Source: Prostheceraeus crozeri (lineage: Eukaryota > Platyhelminthes > Polycladida > Euryleptidae). Taken from it: a stretch of DNA of 64,000 bases. Shown in pieces: positions 36,001 through 47,944 of the stretch; position 1 is the stretch's first letter, and each line of letters starts with the position of its first letter. Under the pieces are notes generated by a model. That model was given only the letters and a program-made list of their open reading frames with translations. It ran no database searches and was not told the DNA's origin. The stretch spans positions 558,001 through 622,000 of the forward strand of contig CAJQUW010012890.1 of the NCBI GenBank assembly GCA_907163375.1, in the 5' to 3' direction. A program made the translations under genes and the position numbers.

Positions 36001-37177
36001 TTCACTTGCATCGCTTGCTCGTGGTGAACCGGCCGAACATTATTTGGAAAGTTGCATCATCCAAACAATTATCATTACAGAGAGGAAATTTTCCTATACT
36101 TACATATTTGTCATATAGTAATTTCTTTCCTTTATAAAAATGTTCTCTGGCCGGTTCACCTACCAAAGATTCAAATACTACTAGGTAGGGGGACATGGAT
36201 GCGTATATTACTAGCATGCGTTGAATAGTCCGGCAGCTAGAACGAGTTTCTGCAGGGAACGAGGCCGAAATTGAGACTTTCACAGAATGATGTACACCCT
36301 ATGCCAACTACGAATCTGCACCTCTGCCGAGTTCTAGTGAGTTCCTCTTCTTGTCAGACAAGATCAAAGAAAATCACATGTAAATCCAATGGGACGCAGA
36401 TTGCAGTTTTTGGCTATAATGAAATTTTCTATGTTTTCTCTGATTAAACGAAAAGTACTAAGCCTAGAGTCATAATTTTTGGCATGGAATGTCTTCAGGT
36501 CATTTCCTTTCATGTACATGTGTTATTATCATGCATCTGATCGGCAATGTATGTGAGAATGTGGTTCAATGTGGATGAACTGGGCCAACATGCTGGTGTT
36601 TGCCGACATTAACAGGCTCGCGAAATCTAAATGTGGGTAGCTTTATAGACAAGGGCGCATGAACATAAAAGGAAATGACCTGAAGACATTCCATGCCAAA
36701 AATTATGACTCTAGGCTTAGTACTTTTCGTTTAATCAGAGAAAACATAGAAAATTTCATTATAGCCAAAAACCGCAATCTGCGTCCCATTGGATTTACAT
36801 GTGATTTTCTTTGATCTTGTCTAACAAGAAGAGGAACTCACTAGAACTCGGCAGAGGTGCAGATTCGTAGTTGGCATAGGGTGTACATCATTCTGTGAAA
36901 GTGTCACTTTCGGCCTCGTTCCTTGCAGAAACTGATTCTGGCTGCCGGACTATTCAACGCATGCTAGTAATATATGCATCCATGTCCCCCTACCTAGTAG
37001 TGTTTGAATCTTTGGTAGGTGAACCGGCCAGAGAACATTTTTATAAAGGAAAGAAATTACTATATGACAAATATGTAAGTATAGGAAAATTTCCTCTCTG
37101 TAATGATAATTGTTTGGATGATGCAACTTTCCAAATAATGTTCGGCCGGTTCACCACGAGTAAGCGATGCAAGTGAA
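36001..37177. repeat. 1.18-kb palindrome with ~525-bp arms
   Basis: The arms are about 36001-36525 and 36660-37177, with a loop of about 135 bases. The inner half of each arm is the TAGTCCGGCAG...cgaggccgaaa element seen at 20.7-22.0 kb. The outer half includes a ~140-bp MITE-like unit with ends GGTGAACCGGCC / GGCCGGTTCACC. Comparing about 225 bp of the outer arms by eye I counted three differences, so the inversion is recent. Mirror-image 93-codon frames in the arms are a by-product with no known motif. Confidence 0.85.
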
Positions 37178-38015
37178 CTCGCTCTGTCTGCCGGACTATG
37201 AAGTACATGTACACATTTTTGAGATATTCATCGATTAATTACATATAAGTATTCGAAGGTTATGGTGCCGCTAATACCTAGTACCGTTATGCACGCATAC
37301 ATCATTATGTAGACTTTACAATACATCATGCCATGTGTTAACATCATAACTACATGTGATAAAATTCCAGATACATTCAAGATATGCGAAAATATTTCGC
37401 GACCTCGTCTTCCTTCAGTCGTCGGCTAATTGCCTTTTATCGTTGTTGATAAATTTTGGTGATGTATTACTTTCATTGTGGTTTGTTTGTTCACAGTTGT
37501 TGGCGATAAAATTCTGACTTACGACTAGTATCGGCTTTCTATGAGCATTGATATCCAACCTGTATGACAGCAAGAATATCATAGCGTCATTGTGTATTTC
37601 AGACATTACTGTGTAAGAATGAAGGAAGACATTATCTACTTGCGTGATTTTTAATGCACCTGGTCGAAAGCATGCCTTCCCGAATTTGACAAGTGATTGA
37701 GCTTTCTGGTGAAGCTACGAAAAGTTAGTGACCAGTAAAACGAATCACCATCGGCCATTTTGAGGACCAACAGCTACAAAGTCACTAAGCAACAAGGAAA
37801 ATTTTATGTCAGTCATTATTTTCATTTATCTGCCAAATTTGCACCTGCAATGGACGAACTTTCTTTGAAATGAGGAAAAAATCAGTTGGTCCACTTTTTT
37901 AAGGATCATCACTGTATTTATGTGTGCTCCGTTATGCATAAACCTCCATAATACTTCCACGTTTGTACAGCGTCACAATTCGCACAGATACATTGAAATA
38001 GGAAAGAAATTCGAC
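37178..38015. other. Unassigned intron 3 DNA
   Basis: An extra CTGCCGGACTATG terminus at about 37185 suggests a further remnant of the palindromic family. Nothing else recognised. Confidence 0.4.
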
Positions 38016-38812
38016 TTCATCATCACGATTAGGACGGGAGCTACTGACACTTTCTTCTTAAATTCGCGCACAAAAGGCTCAATAGCATGGATTTGTAGAT
38101 CTTGATACACTGAATACAAAAATCAAATTCTTAAGTGTCACAACCAGTCGCTTTCGGTTATATGTAAGGATAAAGGATTCCCATTGGAATCCAATGGTAA
38201 AATTCAAGACATCTATGGATTGTGAAACACTTGGCAATTTTCGTACATTTTCTTTTGCAGAGAAGAAACTACTTATCAGAATGCCATGAAATTTGAAACA
38301 TGATTGAGTTCAGAGCATCAACTTCGATATAATACTAGTTGAACTGAGTAGTCACATGATTCAGTATTTGATGTCTGAGAGTCTCTACAAAATGAGTAAA
38401 ATCGACAAAGTTAAGTCAAAACATGAAATTTACTCATCTCGTAGAGGCTCTCAGACATCAAATACTGAATCATGTGACTAGTCACTTCAACTTCTATATC
38501 GAAGTTGATGTTCTGAACTCAATCTTGTTTCAAAGTTCATGGCATTCTGATAAATGGTTTCTTTTCTGCAAAAGAGAATGTACGAAAATTGCCAAGTGTT
38601 TCACAATCCATAGAATTTTCTTGAATTTTACCATTGGATTCCAATGGTAATCCTTTAAGCTTACCTATAACCGAGAGCGACTGTCTATGACACTTAAGAA
38701 TTTGATTTTAATATTCAGTGTATCAAGATCTACAAATCCATGCTATTAAGCCATTTGTGCGCAAATTTAGGAAGAAAGTGTCAGTAGCTCCCGGACTAAA
38801 TGTTCCGATGAT
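38016..38812. repeat. ~800-bp palindrome with ~380-bp arms
   Basis: The left arm (GGGAGCTACTGACACTTTCT, GGATTTGTAGATCTTGATAC, TTCACAATCC-type words, ending 'agtctctacaaaatgag') mirrors the right arm out to AGAAAGTGTCAGTAGCTCCC. The loop is only about 40 bases around 38414. The sequence is unrelated to the 36-kb palindrome. It fits a foldback or MITE-type element; no target duplication found. Confidence 0.8.
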
Positions 38813-39689
38813 AAATCTTTCTTGACACACGCAGGAATATCATTTACAGCAGGAAGCCATGCCAATGTTTTGACTCAAATTGAAAGAGATCAATCGTAGC
38901 AAATTAGCGAACATGTCGTCTCTCACACAGTTGTACTTTCCGTGTGGTGGATAAACACTGGGCGCTGTATCATGGAATTGAAAAACAATGTGTAGATGAC
39001 TGAAGTCAGAGTCTGCATGTTGGCAAGGGAAGATGTTTAGAGGCTAGTCATTCTCTCTTGGATATCATGCAAGGAGATAAACTATTCCGACTGCCTAGCG
39101 CGCAGATCGTGTTGTGCTGTGATATTTATTTGTATAGATAGATTTTCTGATATCGCACATTTTCTCCGAGCAAACAAACATTTTATCTTCACTGAATGAC
39201 TTCCTCCTATCTGATACAGGAATGTCTTGAAGGAGGAATGCGTACATTTGTGACCATTGAGTGACCCATTAATCACTTGAATCATGTTAACTTTCAATCT
39301 CTCGTTCATTCACTGAGATTTGATTCCCAGTCGGGTCAGCTCTGATTAGGGAGGCGGAGTTGTATTGATCAAAATTGGATGAAATAGACAGGGCGAACAC
39401 TGATGTTAGTTCTGATTCATTCTCATTACTTTGAAATAGAACACACTTTTACTGATGATTATGAAATAAATTCAAACTTTCACTGAAATTATGTCGTGAA
39501 TCTTAATTTGATAATTCTCGACAATTATGATGTTAAGTTGTTTTTAAGAAGTCACATTTAAATACAAGCAATGTTGATAGTGCATTTGCGGGTTGACTGC
39601 ACACCAAAGTAAGACAAGTGCAACGTTGATAGTCTAAGAATCATCGTGCAAGCTGATCAATACTTGGAATGACCCGAAAGGGCCTATGA
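38813..39689. other. Unassigned intron 3 DNA
   Basis: Nothing recognised. Confidence 0.4.
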
Positions 39690-40945
39690 GTGCTCAATTC
39701 TTTGCGTCAAATCGCAATTAATTTGACAAGCAGAAAGTGATTTTTAACATGAAAATAGAGCGACGACCTGCAGAAAGCAAAACAACAGATTTTACGCATT
39801 CCAGTTTATTATTACAAGTAATAATTGATATAATAAATCACATAATATTATCTCTTTTTGCCAAATAACTGCGATTTGAAGCAAATAAAAGGGCAACCAT
39901 AGCTTGCAGCTGCTACAGTCAATGATGGTGACTGTCAGTATCGTAGATTTTGCAAAAATTGGAATTCTGCAACCTATCTTTCGTTTCATGCATTTACAAA
40001 AGATGAATGGACAATCGCACGCGTGGTACTTCAGAAACACGTCATAGTTTGGCCTCCAAAACGAGCTTCTGCAGGACCGAGGCCGAAAAGGAGACCTTCA
40101 CAAAATGATGTAACCACTGAGATAAATTACTTTGCTTATGTGCTTGGGTCTAGAGATAACATTCTTCAATGATGATAGTCACGGCCATAACTAGACACAA
40201 AGGGGAAGAAGATCAATTTTCTATTGAGAGTATAGTGCAAATTCAAGTCTGAATTCTAACGAACCAGAAGACTGACACCAAAACGCCCACAGTCAGTAAA
40301 TTTAGATCGTGAGGAGTCGAACGGTGTGAATAATACTTCCATTTGAAGACTTTATCACAGAGAAAAATTGAGTCAAGAACAAGTACTTTTCACTTGACAG
40401 GCCTTCCTGCAATCTGACTGTTGAAGTTCGCATGTTCGCTAATACGAGCTATTTCTGCAATCCGCGCGCTTGGCCAATCACACAAGCCAAATAGAGACGA
40501 ATATCTATGTCGGCCTCCGAAGCTTGTTGCTATTGGATGCAATGAATGTGGTAGGATTATGTCCGCTCTAGACTAACCCATACGCAAATGAATCTTTGGC
40601 TTCTGCGAATCTGCGCGTCTACCGTGATCTACCTGGTTCCTCTTCTTTCAGACAGGATCAAAGAAAAACACTTAAATTCATGGGAAGTAGATTGAAGTCC
40701 TCCATGTTACTCTGATTAAATGAGACGTCTCAAGTCTAGAGCCATAATTTCCGCACGTAATGTCTGCAAGTCATTTCCTATCATGTGGATGGGGTATTAT
40801 CATGCTTCTGATCGGTGATGTATGCGAGAATGAGGTCAAATGTGGATATAACTTAATCAAAATGCTTCCGTTGGCCAACATTTTGATGCTCGATAAATCT
40901 GAATGTGCTTAGCTTCATAGATAAAGGTTCGTGGCAACATGAGTT
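39690..40945. mobile_element. Diverged relative of the 20.3-22.1 kb composite element
   Basis: In the same order as at 20.4-21.1 kb it shows GCGTCAAATCGCAATTAA, then 'acgagcttctgcaggaccgaggccgaaa' split by substitutions, then 'gacaggatcaaagaaaa', 'ctgattaaatgag' and 'gaggtcaaatgtggat'. The mirrored right arm is lacking or badly decayed. Confidence 0.5.
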
Positions 40946-40984
40946 CATGCCAAAAATGATGTCCTTGGACTTAATACTTTGTAG

Positions 40985-41100
40985 GAAGCTTCTCCGTCTG
41001 TCCTCCTACAGACTGAGCCATCGGAGATCGGATTTGAACCCCTCACCGTCTGATGGTCGACGACCAAGGCAGCAACACTATGAATGAACAAGCCTCATGT
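40985..41100 (-). other. tRNA-like B box and A box in reversed order
   Basis: On the minus strand a perfect-looking B box, GGGGTTCAAATCCG, is followed about 15 bases later by TGGCTCAGTCTGTAGGAG, which resembles a tRNA D-arm/A box. This is the reverse of normal order. It may be two tRNA-derived SINE heads joined, or a rearranged tRNA relic. Confidence 0.35.
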
Positions 41101-42810
41101 GCGGATGTGAGTAATTCATTCATAAATACTCCAGCCGGGTGTGGAAAGGTAATCTTCTCCTAATCCGATCCTTTCAACTGGCTCTCTCCCATCAAAGCCG
41201 CCGCCGAGCATGTACCGACTTGATTATCCGAGCGCTGTACTCGACAATCAGCGAACAATGTCAGTACTTTATCTTGACAATGTCTCCACTGGGACTTGTC
41301 TTTCTATTGGTAATCTGAACATTGAAAAACATGAAATCATTTGGCAGAACCAATTCGGTCAAAGACTAGCTGAAAATTCCACACGGAAGATGTTGCGATT
41401 CTATCGTGCAACGAATAAAAGAAGATTCAAATTTGCAGAAATATGTCGAAATGAGCCTCATCATGTCTTTCAACGATGTCAGTCTATTTCCCAACATATT
41501 TTTAGCTATTTACAAACCTTCTGATAATGCGTTAGACAGTCAGGCAATCATTCATACTTCTTGCACATGTAATCCCTCCTCCATCGCATGTTGTCAAGAT
41601 GGTTGTATCTCATTATCTAGAACTTGAGAGACAATCAAAGGTTACTCCACGAGCGATCACACGAGCACGAGTTTAATCGAGAGAGGTGCATCCGAATTGT
41701 CGCCACAGTTTTCTGCAGACATTACTACATGAGTTACATGAATCACAGATATCGGACAGCGTGACCAATGATTTCTGAAACCGTTTCTAAACTATCGGTA
41801 GGCAGAATTTCATTGTCTAATTGGTTTGTCGGTTTGTCATAGACTCATAATGCTCCATTTCTACCCAAGATTGCTGCGTTTAGACAGAAATCCATGACTC
41901 AGGTAGGAAGCATTGTTTGTCAACTTTCTCGAATGTTCTCTATCTTTTTGCTTTGCTCTGTATTCTTTTCGTAGCTAACATCATGATTAACTTTCAGTTG
42001 CTATTGCTATGATGGAGAGAATGGACTCCTATGACATAAAATGATCAACTAGAGCACGCCTTCACACATGTTTTCTCTTCAGACATTTTCTCAATCCTGA
42101 AACTTTTCCGCTTGGCTATCAGCAGTTCAGACGGGTCTTCTAATCTTTGAGATGTTCATCCTACCATTGTGTATCAGGCAGCAAAGTTAGAATACCTCTA
42201 TGTTTGAAACTCATTCATTTTTGGATCTAATCGTTGAATTGTTAAGGTAGAGTTTCTGCAATTGAAGGTTGCATCACGAGTGTCTATCGAGCACGAAGTC
42301 CGAGATGTTTCTTTGCAAGAGTGATGCAAGCGATTTATCACCACAGTTAGCCGATTGCTATGTAATTGCTTAAACTATGTTAGGAATCTGAACTTTACTG
42401 TTCCGTAATGAATGGCATAGAAATCGTCTTTCAAACATAGATATCTATAACCAACGATTTAGGCTGACCAACTGTCTGTCGATGTGGCCAGGATTATGAT
42501 TGTTCAGACAGCGTCGTCAGAAAAGCGCTATCATAGCGTTCTCAAGCGAAGGTGTTTCAAAGAATAGTACTTTCATTATAAACTTCAGATATTGCTAGCG
42601 AAAACACTCGCTGGTTTCATATCAATAGTTTCGATTTATTGATCTAAACAATAGCAACTGTTTGCTGATCATGACGTCACAATACCAAAATAACATAGAA
42701 AGCCGAAATTCATGAAGATTCTAGATGAATGTTTCCTATCAGATGTCCCATTGTTATAGCTCAATGAGCAGCGTCGGAAAGAACATTGTCGTGCTCTTCG
42801 AGACAAAGAT
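41101..42810. other. Unassigned intron 3 DNA
   Basis: Overlapping open frames at 41210 and 41406 have no known motif. Nothing else recognised. Confidence 0.35.
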
Positions 42811-42814
42811 GTTT

Positions 42815-43260
42815 CTCGCTCTGAATTGGCCCAACACTCAGTTTTTTTGCAACCATAATATAAACACTCATGGTATCACTGTCATTGATAGAGAACCAAG
42901 ATGGAAGAAACGGATTGTGAAAGAGTCCTTATGGTCACGTCGTCTCAATTCATCTAATCGAGTGAAGCATTCTTAGAGTGCGGCCTGGGATTTTTGACTA
43001 AATTTGTGCCCCCCCTTTTTTCTGTTTTGTATCTTCACAGCTAGTTACTTTGATTTTCTTCCGTCCTTTAATTTCTATTTCGCATCATCTTACTGTTTTA
43101 ATTTAGTCTAAGTAGTCTGGTCTTATCATGTTTTCATAGCATTCTACTGTGATAAACTTCATCCCTGTGAACTCTTTTCATCTATGCCAATTTTGTCATT
43201 TTATTCGCCTGACGATGGACTCCGGTGGTGTCCGAAAGTACTCGCAATAAACTGCGTATA
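42815..43260 (+). pseudogene. Penelope-like element C-terminal remnant with 3' tail
   Basis: Plus-strand frame ending HGITVIDREPRWKKRIVKES then LWSRRLNSSNR (to 42976). It matches the last block of the Penelope endonuclease region ('vidRe--w--R-iKEsi-i----N'). About 220 bases on (43207-43265) comes CGCCTGACGATGGACTCCGG...TCCGAAAG, the typical Penelope 3' hairpin phrase. The YIG part is not recognisable, so it is a short 5'-truncated copy. Confidence 0.65.
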
Positions 43261-43265
43261 AAAAA

Positions 43266-44345
43266 ACATAGATCTGTTTTGACGGGACTCCTCTGATAAA
43301 TAGCAATAACATAGAAATCTGTTCAATGTGCTGCATCACACCTGCAAACAAGTCGCACTTGTTATACGTGCGACAAATATCTATGTCAACGGTGATAATG
43401 CATGAGGCAACAATAGAATGGCGTGCTTGAATTGGTTGAGAAATAAATGACACATTCTTTATCAATAGAAGATCATCTCATTCACAGTGTTGCAGATTAA
43501 GTTAATTGTGAAATTGTGTGTTCATGAAAGACAGCGCGGAAATTATCGATAATATGAAACCATGACAGACAAAGAGACCTTCAACCATGACATTGTGATG
43601 CAAATCTTCGACATGTCATCTCACATGTAATCTCGGACAAATGCTGTGCATTCAAGAGTGACATTAGGATTTCATGTGTGACCTGGCAAGATACAGTAGT
43701 CCTATTGTACCCTACAAGCACTGGCTCTTTAAGACAAATACCACGACTGATTTGCTCATCACAGGATTATTGGAAACTAAAAGAACGACGATTAGAAACT
43801 GATTATTTTTCATGAACAGAACTGATTTTTAGGAAATCGTCAAATTGCATGACACCTATAAATGTCAGTTTGTTCAAAGGGGCAGCGATTGATTGAGATT
43901 GACGTTAATCACGCGAAAACTTACTGGAGCGAAAACTTAAGCATATGGGCTGCTTTGATTTAGGCTATGAACATGCATGCAGCTACATGCAGATTGACAC
44001 ACTGACCTGTTCTTCTGAAAATGATTGTTTAAGGTCCGTGGGCCGTTGGGATTCCCATGTGTCGGTAACTGATAAATCTGATGGGATGGGGCAGGGTGCA
44101 AAAACACGTCCCATGAACATACCTGCTGATTTATCACAGAAAATTAGATATATAGCAATACAATTAGCTTTAGTGTTTTCATGATTATCACTATGTTGCA
44201 GTCTACCAAACATCCTCACTTGCATAACCACAAAAGATGAACATACATGAAGGTCTAACCAAGACCAAGATTCGATCTTTGGTTAGTTGATTCTGAAAGC
44301 AAATTGTCGCATGGACTCTATTATACGTTTAAAAGAGTTATAACG
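43266..44345. other. Unassigned intron 3 DNA
   Basis: Nothing recognised. Confidence 0.4.
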
Positions 44346-44349
44346 CTTC

Positions 44350-44890
44350 AAAGAGTCTGGGAAGCATGCTGAGCAGACCGAAGTTGGACCACCCTGATGA
44401 ACTGGAGGAAGGAGGAGTTGTGTATAAGCAAGGATGTATGGGATGTCAAAAGGTGTATATCGCAGAATCTGGGAGAAAGGCGATTGTAAGGAAGAAGGAG
44501 CACGAGAAGCATTTTTGTGACATCAATTTCAGAACTGAGATTTGAAGCGCACAAGAGTGACCATTATCCGGATTTTAATAACTTTTGTGTTATTGACCGG
44601 GAGAAGAATTGGTATAGAAGAAGAATAAAAGAGAGCATCCATATCGCAAAGAATAATACATTCAATCGTGATGATGGCATGATGGCATACGACTAAATAA
44701 GCAGTGGATATCTATGCTGAAGTGACCTGTCATTTCGACCTCGTTTTATGACTTCACTGTAAGTGACTGAAATTCAGTAGGTCTCGCAAACTTATAGATT
44801 TTCTGGTGTCATTCTCTCAGTCTCTGACCTGACGACGGGTGATCCCGAAAGCTTGCCTTGTATTTTATTATTATTTTATTGCATTACAAG
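44350..44890 (+). pseudogene. Penelope-like GIY-YIG remnant with 3' tail, frameshifted
   Basis: One plus frame reads DELEEGGVVYKQGCMGCQKV then YIAESGRKAIVRKKEHEKHF (about 44392-44517), a GIY-YIG core with YIA in place of YIG. Further on another frame reads CVIDREKNWYRRRIKESIHI then NTFNRDDG (about 44588-44672), the C-terminal block. At 44828 CCTGACGACGGG...CCCGAAAGC and an AT-rich run end the element. This shows at least one frameshift and a substitution in a key glycine. Confidence 0.75.
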
Positions 44891-45251
44891 AGTGTCGAAA
44901 GAAGAAAAGTTTTCAATTATAGTTTGAAAGAGATTGTTGAAGACTTGTTCAATAACATCCAACTCTGGTTCGATCTGCCAGTCAGTTATACGTTAATGAA
45001 GGTATTATCCTCCTTTAAATATTCTGCTTTCATTTCGGTTCCATTAATGAATGACATTTTTCATGACGCGTTCGTGAACACCATTCCATTAAAAGATTAT
45101 GACGGTTAAATGAAGCAAAATAGATGACCCGTCTATGGACGGCATCCTCTTAATGACAATTAAATGAGGCGTCATTCAGTTCCATTTAATTAATGACGCG
45201 TCATAGGACAATCCTATGTCATTATTGAAATCACAATTTCATTAACCAAGG
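44891..45251. other. Unassigned intron 3 DNA
   Basis: The words AATGACGCGTCAT and 'taaatgaggcgtcatt' recur at 45040-45220 in an irregular way. Nothing else recognised. Confidence 0.35.
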
Positions 45252-45259
45252 CTTAGATG

Positions 45260-45961
45260 CAGGGATGAAAATTTTCCGGATTTTTGAATGAAATTTTGAT
45301 GGGTCACGAGATTCGTAAAAATATCACAAAAAATTTGAAGGGGGTAGGGGTGTGGGTATTGTTGAACAACGGGTTCCAATACATTAATTACCAAACGTAT
45401 CAGATTCTTAGAAACAGGAACTTATCTATCTTTATAAGCGAGATCAGTAGCAGAGAATGAATTGTTTGCTTGGGGTATTGGAATGGTATTTGCGTGTCTC
45501 CTCTGACATTCGGTACCCAATCAGAAACCTGAACTGTAAGTCTTCGTAATTGCAAACTTTTATGTCAAGCAAATTCGGGATATGCAAGTCCTATACAACA
45601 GATACATATCATCGAACATGTCCAAAAATATAGGTACCATGCAACTGATGTTGGTTTCTAACATTGGTTGCTGTAGTGCTCTGCTGTTTTATTGCAGGTA
45701 TCTCAGTTCTCTTATTCATAACTTTTCGCAGTCTCAAAGACCAAAACGTTGTCAAGACAAGGCGCAGTCAAGAAATCGACGGATTGAGCACGGATTGACC
45801 CCATATCTAAATAAAAAGTTGGTTGAAGTGTTTCAAAAGTCTCACGTCAGTGTAACATTAGATGAATCTACATCTGAATCTAGTCAACGGGCACTATGTT
45901 TTTTAGTGCAACATTTTAACTGATTTTCCGGATTTTCTGCTATCATGGGTTTTCATCCCGG
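45260..45961 (+). mobile_element. hAT-type element, internally deleted, 60 bases past exon 3 donor
   Basis: The left end CAGGGATGAAAA and right end TTTTCATCCCGG are inverted, each followed inward by a CCGGATTTT word. Flanking octamers CTTAGATG (45252) and TTGAGATG (45962) agree at six of eight bases. A plus frame at 45582-45923 reads QSRNRRIEHGLTPYLNKKLV then VSVTLDESTSESSQRALCFL, like the 'DEST' catalytic-region start of hAT transposases. Most of the transposase is missing. Confidence 0.55.
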
Positions 45962-46020
45962 TTGAGATGTCATTCTTGAAGTCCAAAACCTGTTTTTCCT
46001 ATACACCTAGATAAACTCAC

Positions 46021-46416
46021 ATTGCAGCTCGACCTTCACCGTGGTCAGAAGATGACGTTGATTGGGATCGTGGTGCAGCCGTGTCGCTCGATTGCTGACA
46101 ACACAGGAAAGATTCGATATTCCTCTCAACTGTGATCGCGGTAACAATAATCTGCTCTCATAAACATTCTCTAAAATGTTCTTTGACGCTGATTTATCCA
46201 TTGTCATTCGCCCTCTCGGTAACAAGTTCCTTTTGACAATACTTCGCCTTGGTGTCAGTCCCTTCGGTACTTTGTACCATTTGATTTTCGGTGGAGGACT
46301 TCCTCCTGTAGACCGGCAGATGAACTCTTGATTACCACTGCGAGGCCGCACAGCAACAGTACCGAAATCAGGAATTGTCAAACCATTGGAGTAAATCGTT
46401 GGAGGGCCTGGCTTCG
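46021..46416 (-). CDS. Exon 3 of nephrin/Kirre-like receptor (Ig2)
   Basis: A 132-codon phase 1-1 exon encoding one complete C2/I-type Ig domain. It begins AKPGPPTIYS after a TTCTTTCAG acceptor. It has the first cysteine in EFICRSTGGSPPP, the tryptophan in KIKWYKV, and the second cysteine in ISNLSCVVSNRA, and ends in a strand TTVKVELQ before a GTGAGT donor. The 'CRSTGG-PPP-I-W' pattern is typical of the second domain of Kirre/nephrin/echinoid-type receptors. The insert between tryptophan and the last cysteine is long and basic (KGLTPRRSIVKRNLLPRGR). One NLS glycosylation site is seen. A hAT fragment lies about 50 bases past its donor and another hAT about 100 bases before its acceptor. The acceptor position could be off by one base; the length being a multiple of three supports it. 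Confidence 0.85.
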
Positions 46417-46699
46417 CTGAAAGAAGGAATGAGGAGCGTTTGACAGACATTTCTAATGGAACATCTGTGGTTCTCAACTGAAAATTACTTACGCCTGTCC
46501 ACTTCTCATCTACAAGCAGGGATTGCAGCGGTTAACCGGTTCAACTATCCTTAACCGATTAATATACGGTAACTGCTTAATCGCGGTTATAAAGAAATAT
46601 TTATTTTTTATGAAAATACAACCAAGCATCCTAACACTAAACCATTATAAACTAAGCATGTTGTATATCCATCTTCTTCACATTCAAAACGTCAGACAA

Positions 46700-46950
46700 A
46701 CGCGCGCTCAAGAAATACACAATTACGATTTAATTGCTTCGAATCTCGAAGTTGACCCGCTGGATTGGTGGAGGACAAATGGATGTTCTTTTCCAAAACT
46801 GCATAGACTCGCCAAAAGGTATCTCACAGTTCAGGCTACATCGGCGAGTAGTTAACGCTTGTTCTCGGCGTATGGAAACATATTCTATGAAAAAAAAGAA
46901 TGCGTTTAACGAAGGAAACGGCAAACACAGTATTGTTTTTACACTATAAC
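46700..46950 (+). pseudogene. hAT transposase C-terminal (hATC dimerisation) remnant
   Basis: Reads DPLDWWRTNGCSFPKLHRLA then KRYLTVQATSASS, a TAA stop, and in the same frame LFSAYGNIFYEKKNAFNEG (a frame overlaps as LFQ...). 'PL-WW-----FP-L--LA--yL-v-atsa-sERvFS--G' is the hallmark of the hATC domain, and the position usually holding the SER-V motif is where the stop lies. Only about 180 bases separate it from the element's 5' terminus, so the upstream transposase has been deleted. Confidence 0.7.
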
Positions 46951-47218
46951 TCTGACTGAGTGAAAAATCTAACACTTCACGACAATTAGTCAATGCCTTG
47001 TTTTTGTTTCATTAACATTAAAATATTAATGGTCATGGTGAAAAATTCACTTTCTCTCCTTTATATTTACTGACCGATGGAAAGTTAAAATAAGTATAAG
47101 CAGTAAAATGCCAACGCTTCGTGCCACTGACACTTCGATGGGCTGACTTCTTTACAGCAGTATTTGATGACCCACATTAAATATGGAAGCAAAGAAACAG
47201 AGTTCAAGTACTGCGTAG

Positions 47219-47944
47219 TTAGAAATTTGGGAGCTCGTATTTGCGGTTAATGGCTGGTGCAAGAGATTTAATCAATCGAGCTTCGGTCAGTCTGCAGTCC
47301 ACTGCGCTATGACTTTTGTCCATAATATCGATGTCGAAGTGAGAGATGGAAATGTCACTGAACTGGTGCACTTTTATGCCGTGTTCGTAAAGGGCATTTC
47401 TTTTGTTCTTATTGATTAAATCTCTCCTATGCTCATTATAGCGTTTGGTAAATGGGCGGTTAGTTTGACCTATATAAAAATCATCACATAAATTACATTT
47501 CATCTTATAAACTAAAAACCGGTCACCACAAGAATAGTTTTGTGGTAAAAAAGAGCAGAGATGACAAGAATTGTGTTTCTTACTATTACGATTTCTTTTA
47601 TTAATAACTGTCTCTAAAGTGGGACCAGGTTTGCTGATGATTTTGATAGGGAGATCACATTGTTTAGCAAGTTTGTTTAATTTTCTGCTACAGCTATCAC
47701 TAACAAAGTTTATAGTGCAAGGAACAAATGTTTCGCTAATTTTTTTATTATTTTTATATTTGGTTTTTTTATTTATGTCACGATTCGAAAAGCCGTTTTG
47801 TCTAAATCGGTTGTTAAGGCTCGTCATAGCTTCATGCTTTTTATTTTGGTCCGAACATCTACTAGCTACATTAGTTTGGCTATTCTTGATGTAGTTCGAT
47901 TTTACATGATGTGGGACCCAGCTGTGTTTATTAAGAGAGATCAA
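47219..47944 (-). pseudogene. Penelope-like GIY-YIG endonuclease fragment, 241 codons open
   Basis: The longest open frame in the window. It has a basic asparagine/lysine-rich N-terminal part, NSCHLCSFL and KMKCNLCDD cysteine pairs, then the GIY-YIG nuclease: FLVYKMKC, DDFYIGQTNRPFTKRYNEHR, LTEARLIKSLAPAINRK. The YIG, arginine, EH, glutamate and asparagine positions are all kept. It matches the Penelope-like C-terminus including its cysteine-bearing linker; no reverse transcriptase is adjacent. It lies inside the hAT element in intron 2, antisense to the hAT. The open frame with all key residues implies a fairly young insertion, but it is 5'-truncated and probably not a working gene. Confidence 0.75.

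Noticed and set aside
36002..37176. Two nearly identical 93-codon frames on opposite strands, as if a duplicated gene
   Set aside because: They are mirror images in the arms of one palindrome made of transposon pieces, and their identity follows from the recent inversion; no protein motif is present.
41210..41627. Overlapping plus frames of 104 and 73 codons as candidate exons
   Set aside because: No domain signature, no convincing splice sites, and mutual overlap in different frames.
47571..47894. A plus-strand frame of 107 hydrophobic residues resembling membrane segments
   Set aside because: It is the antisense shadow of the Penelope endonuclease frame.
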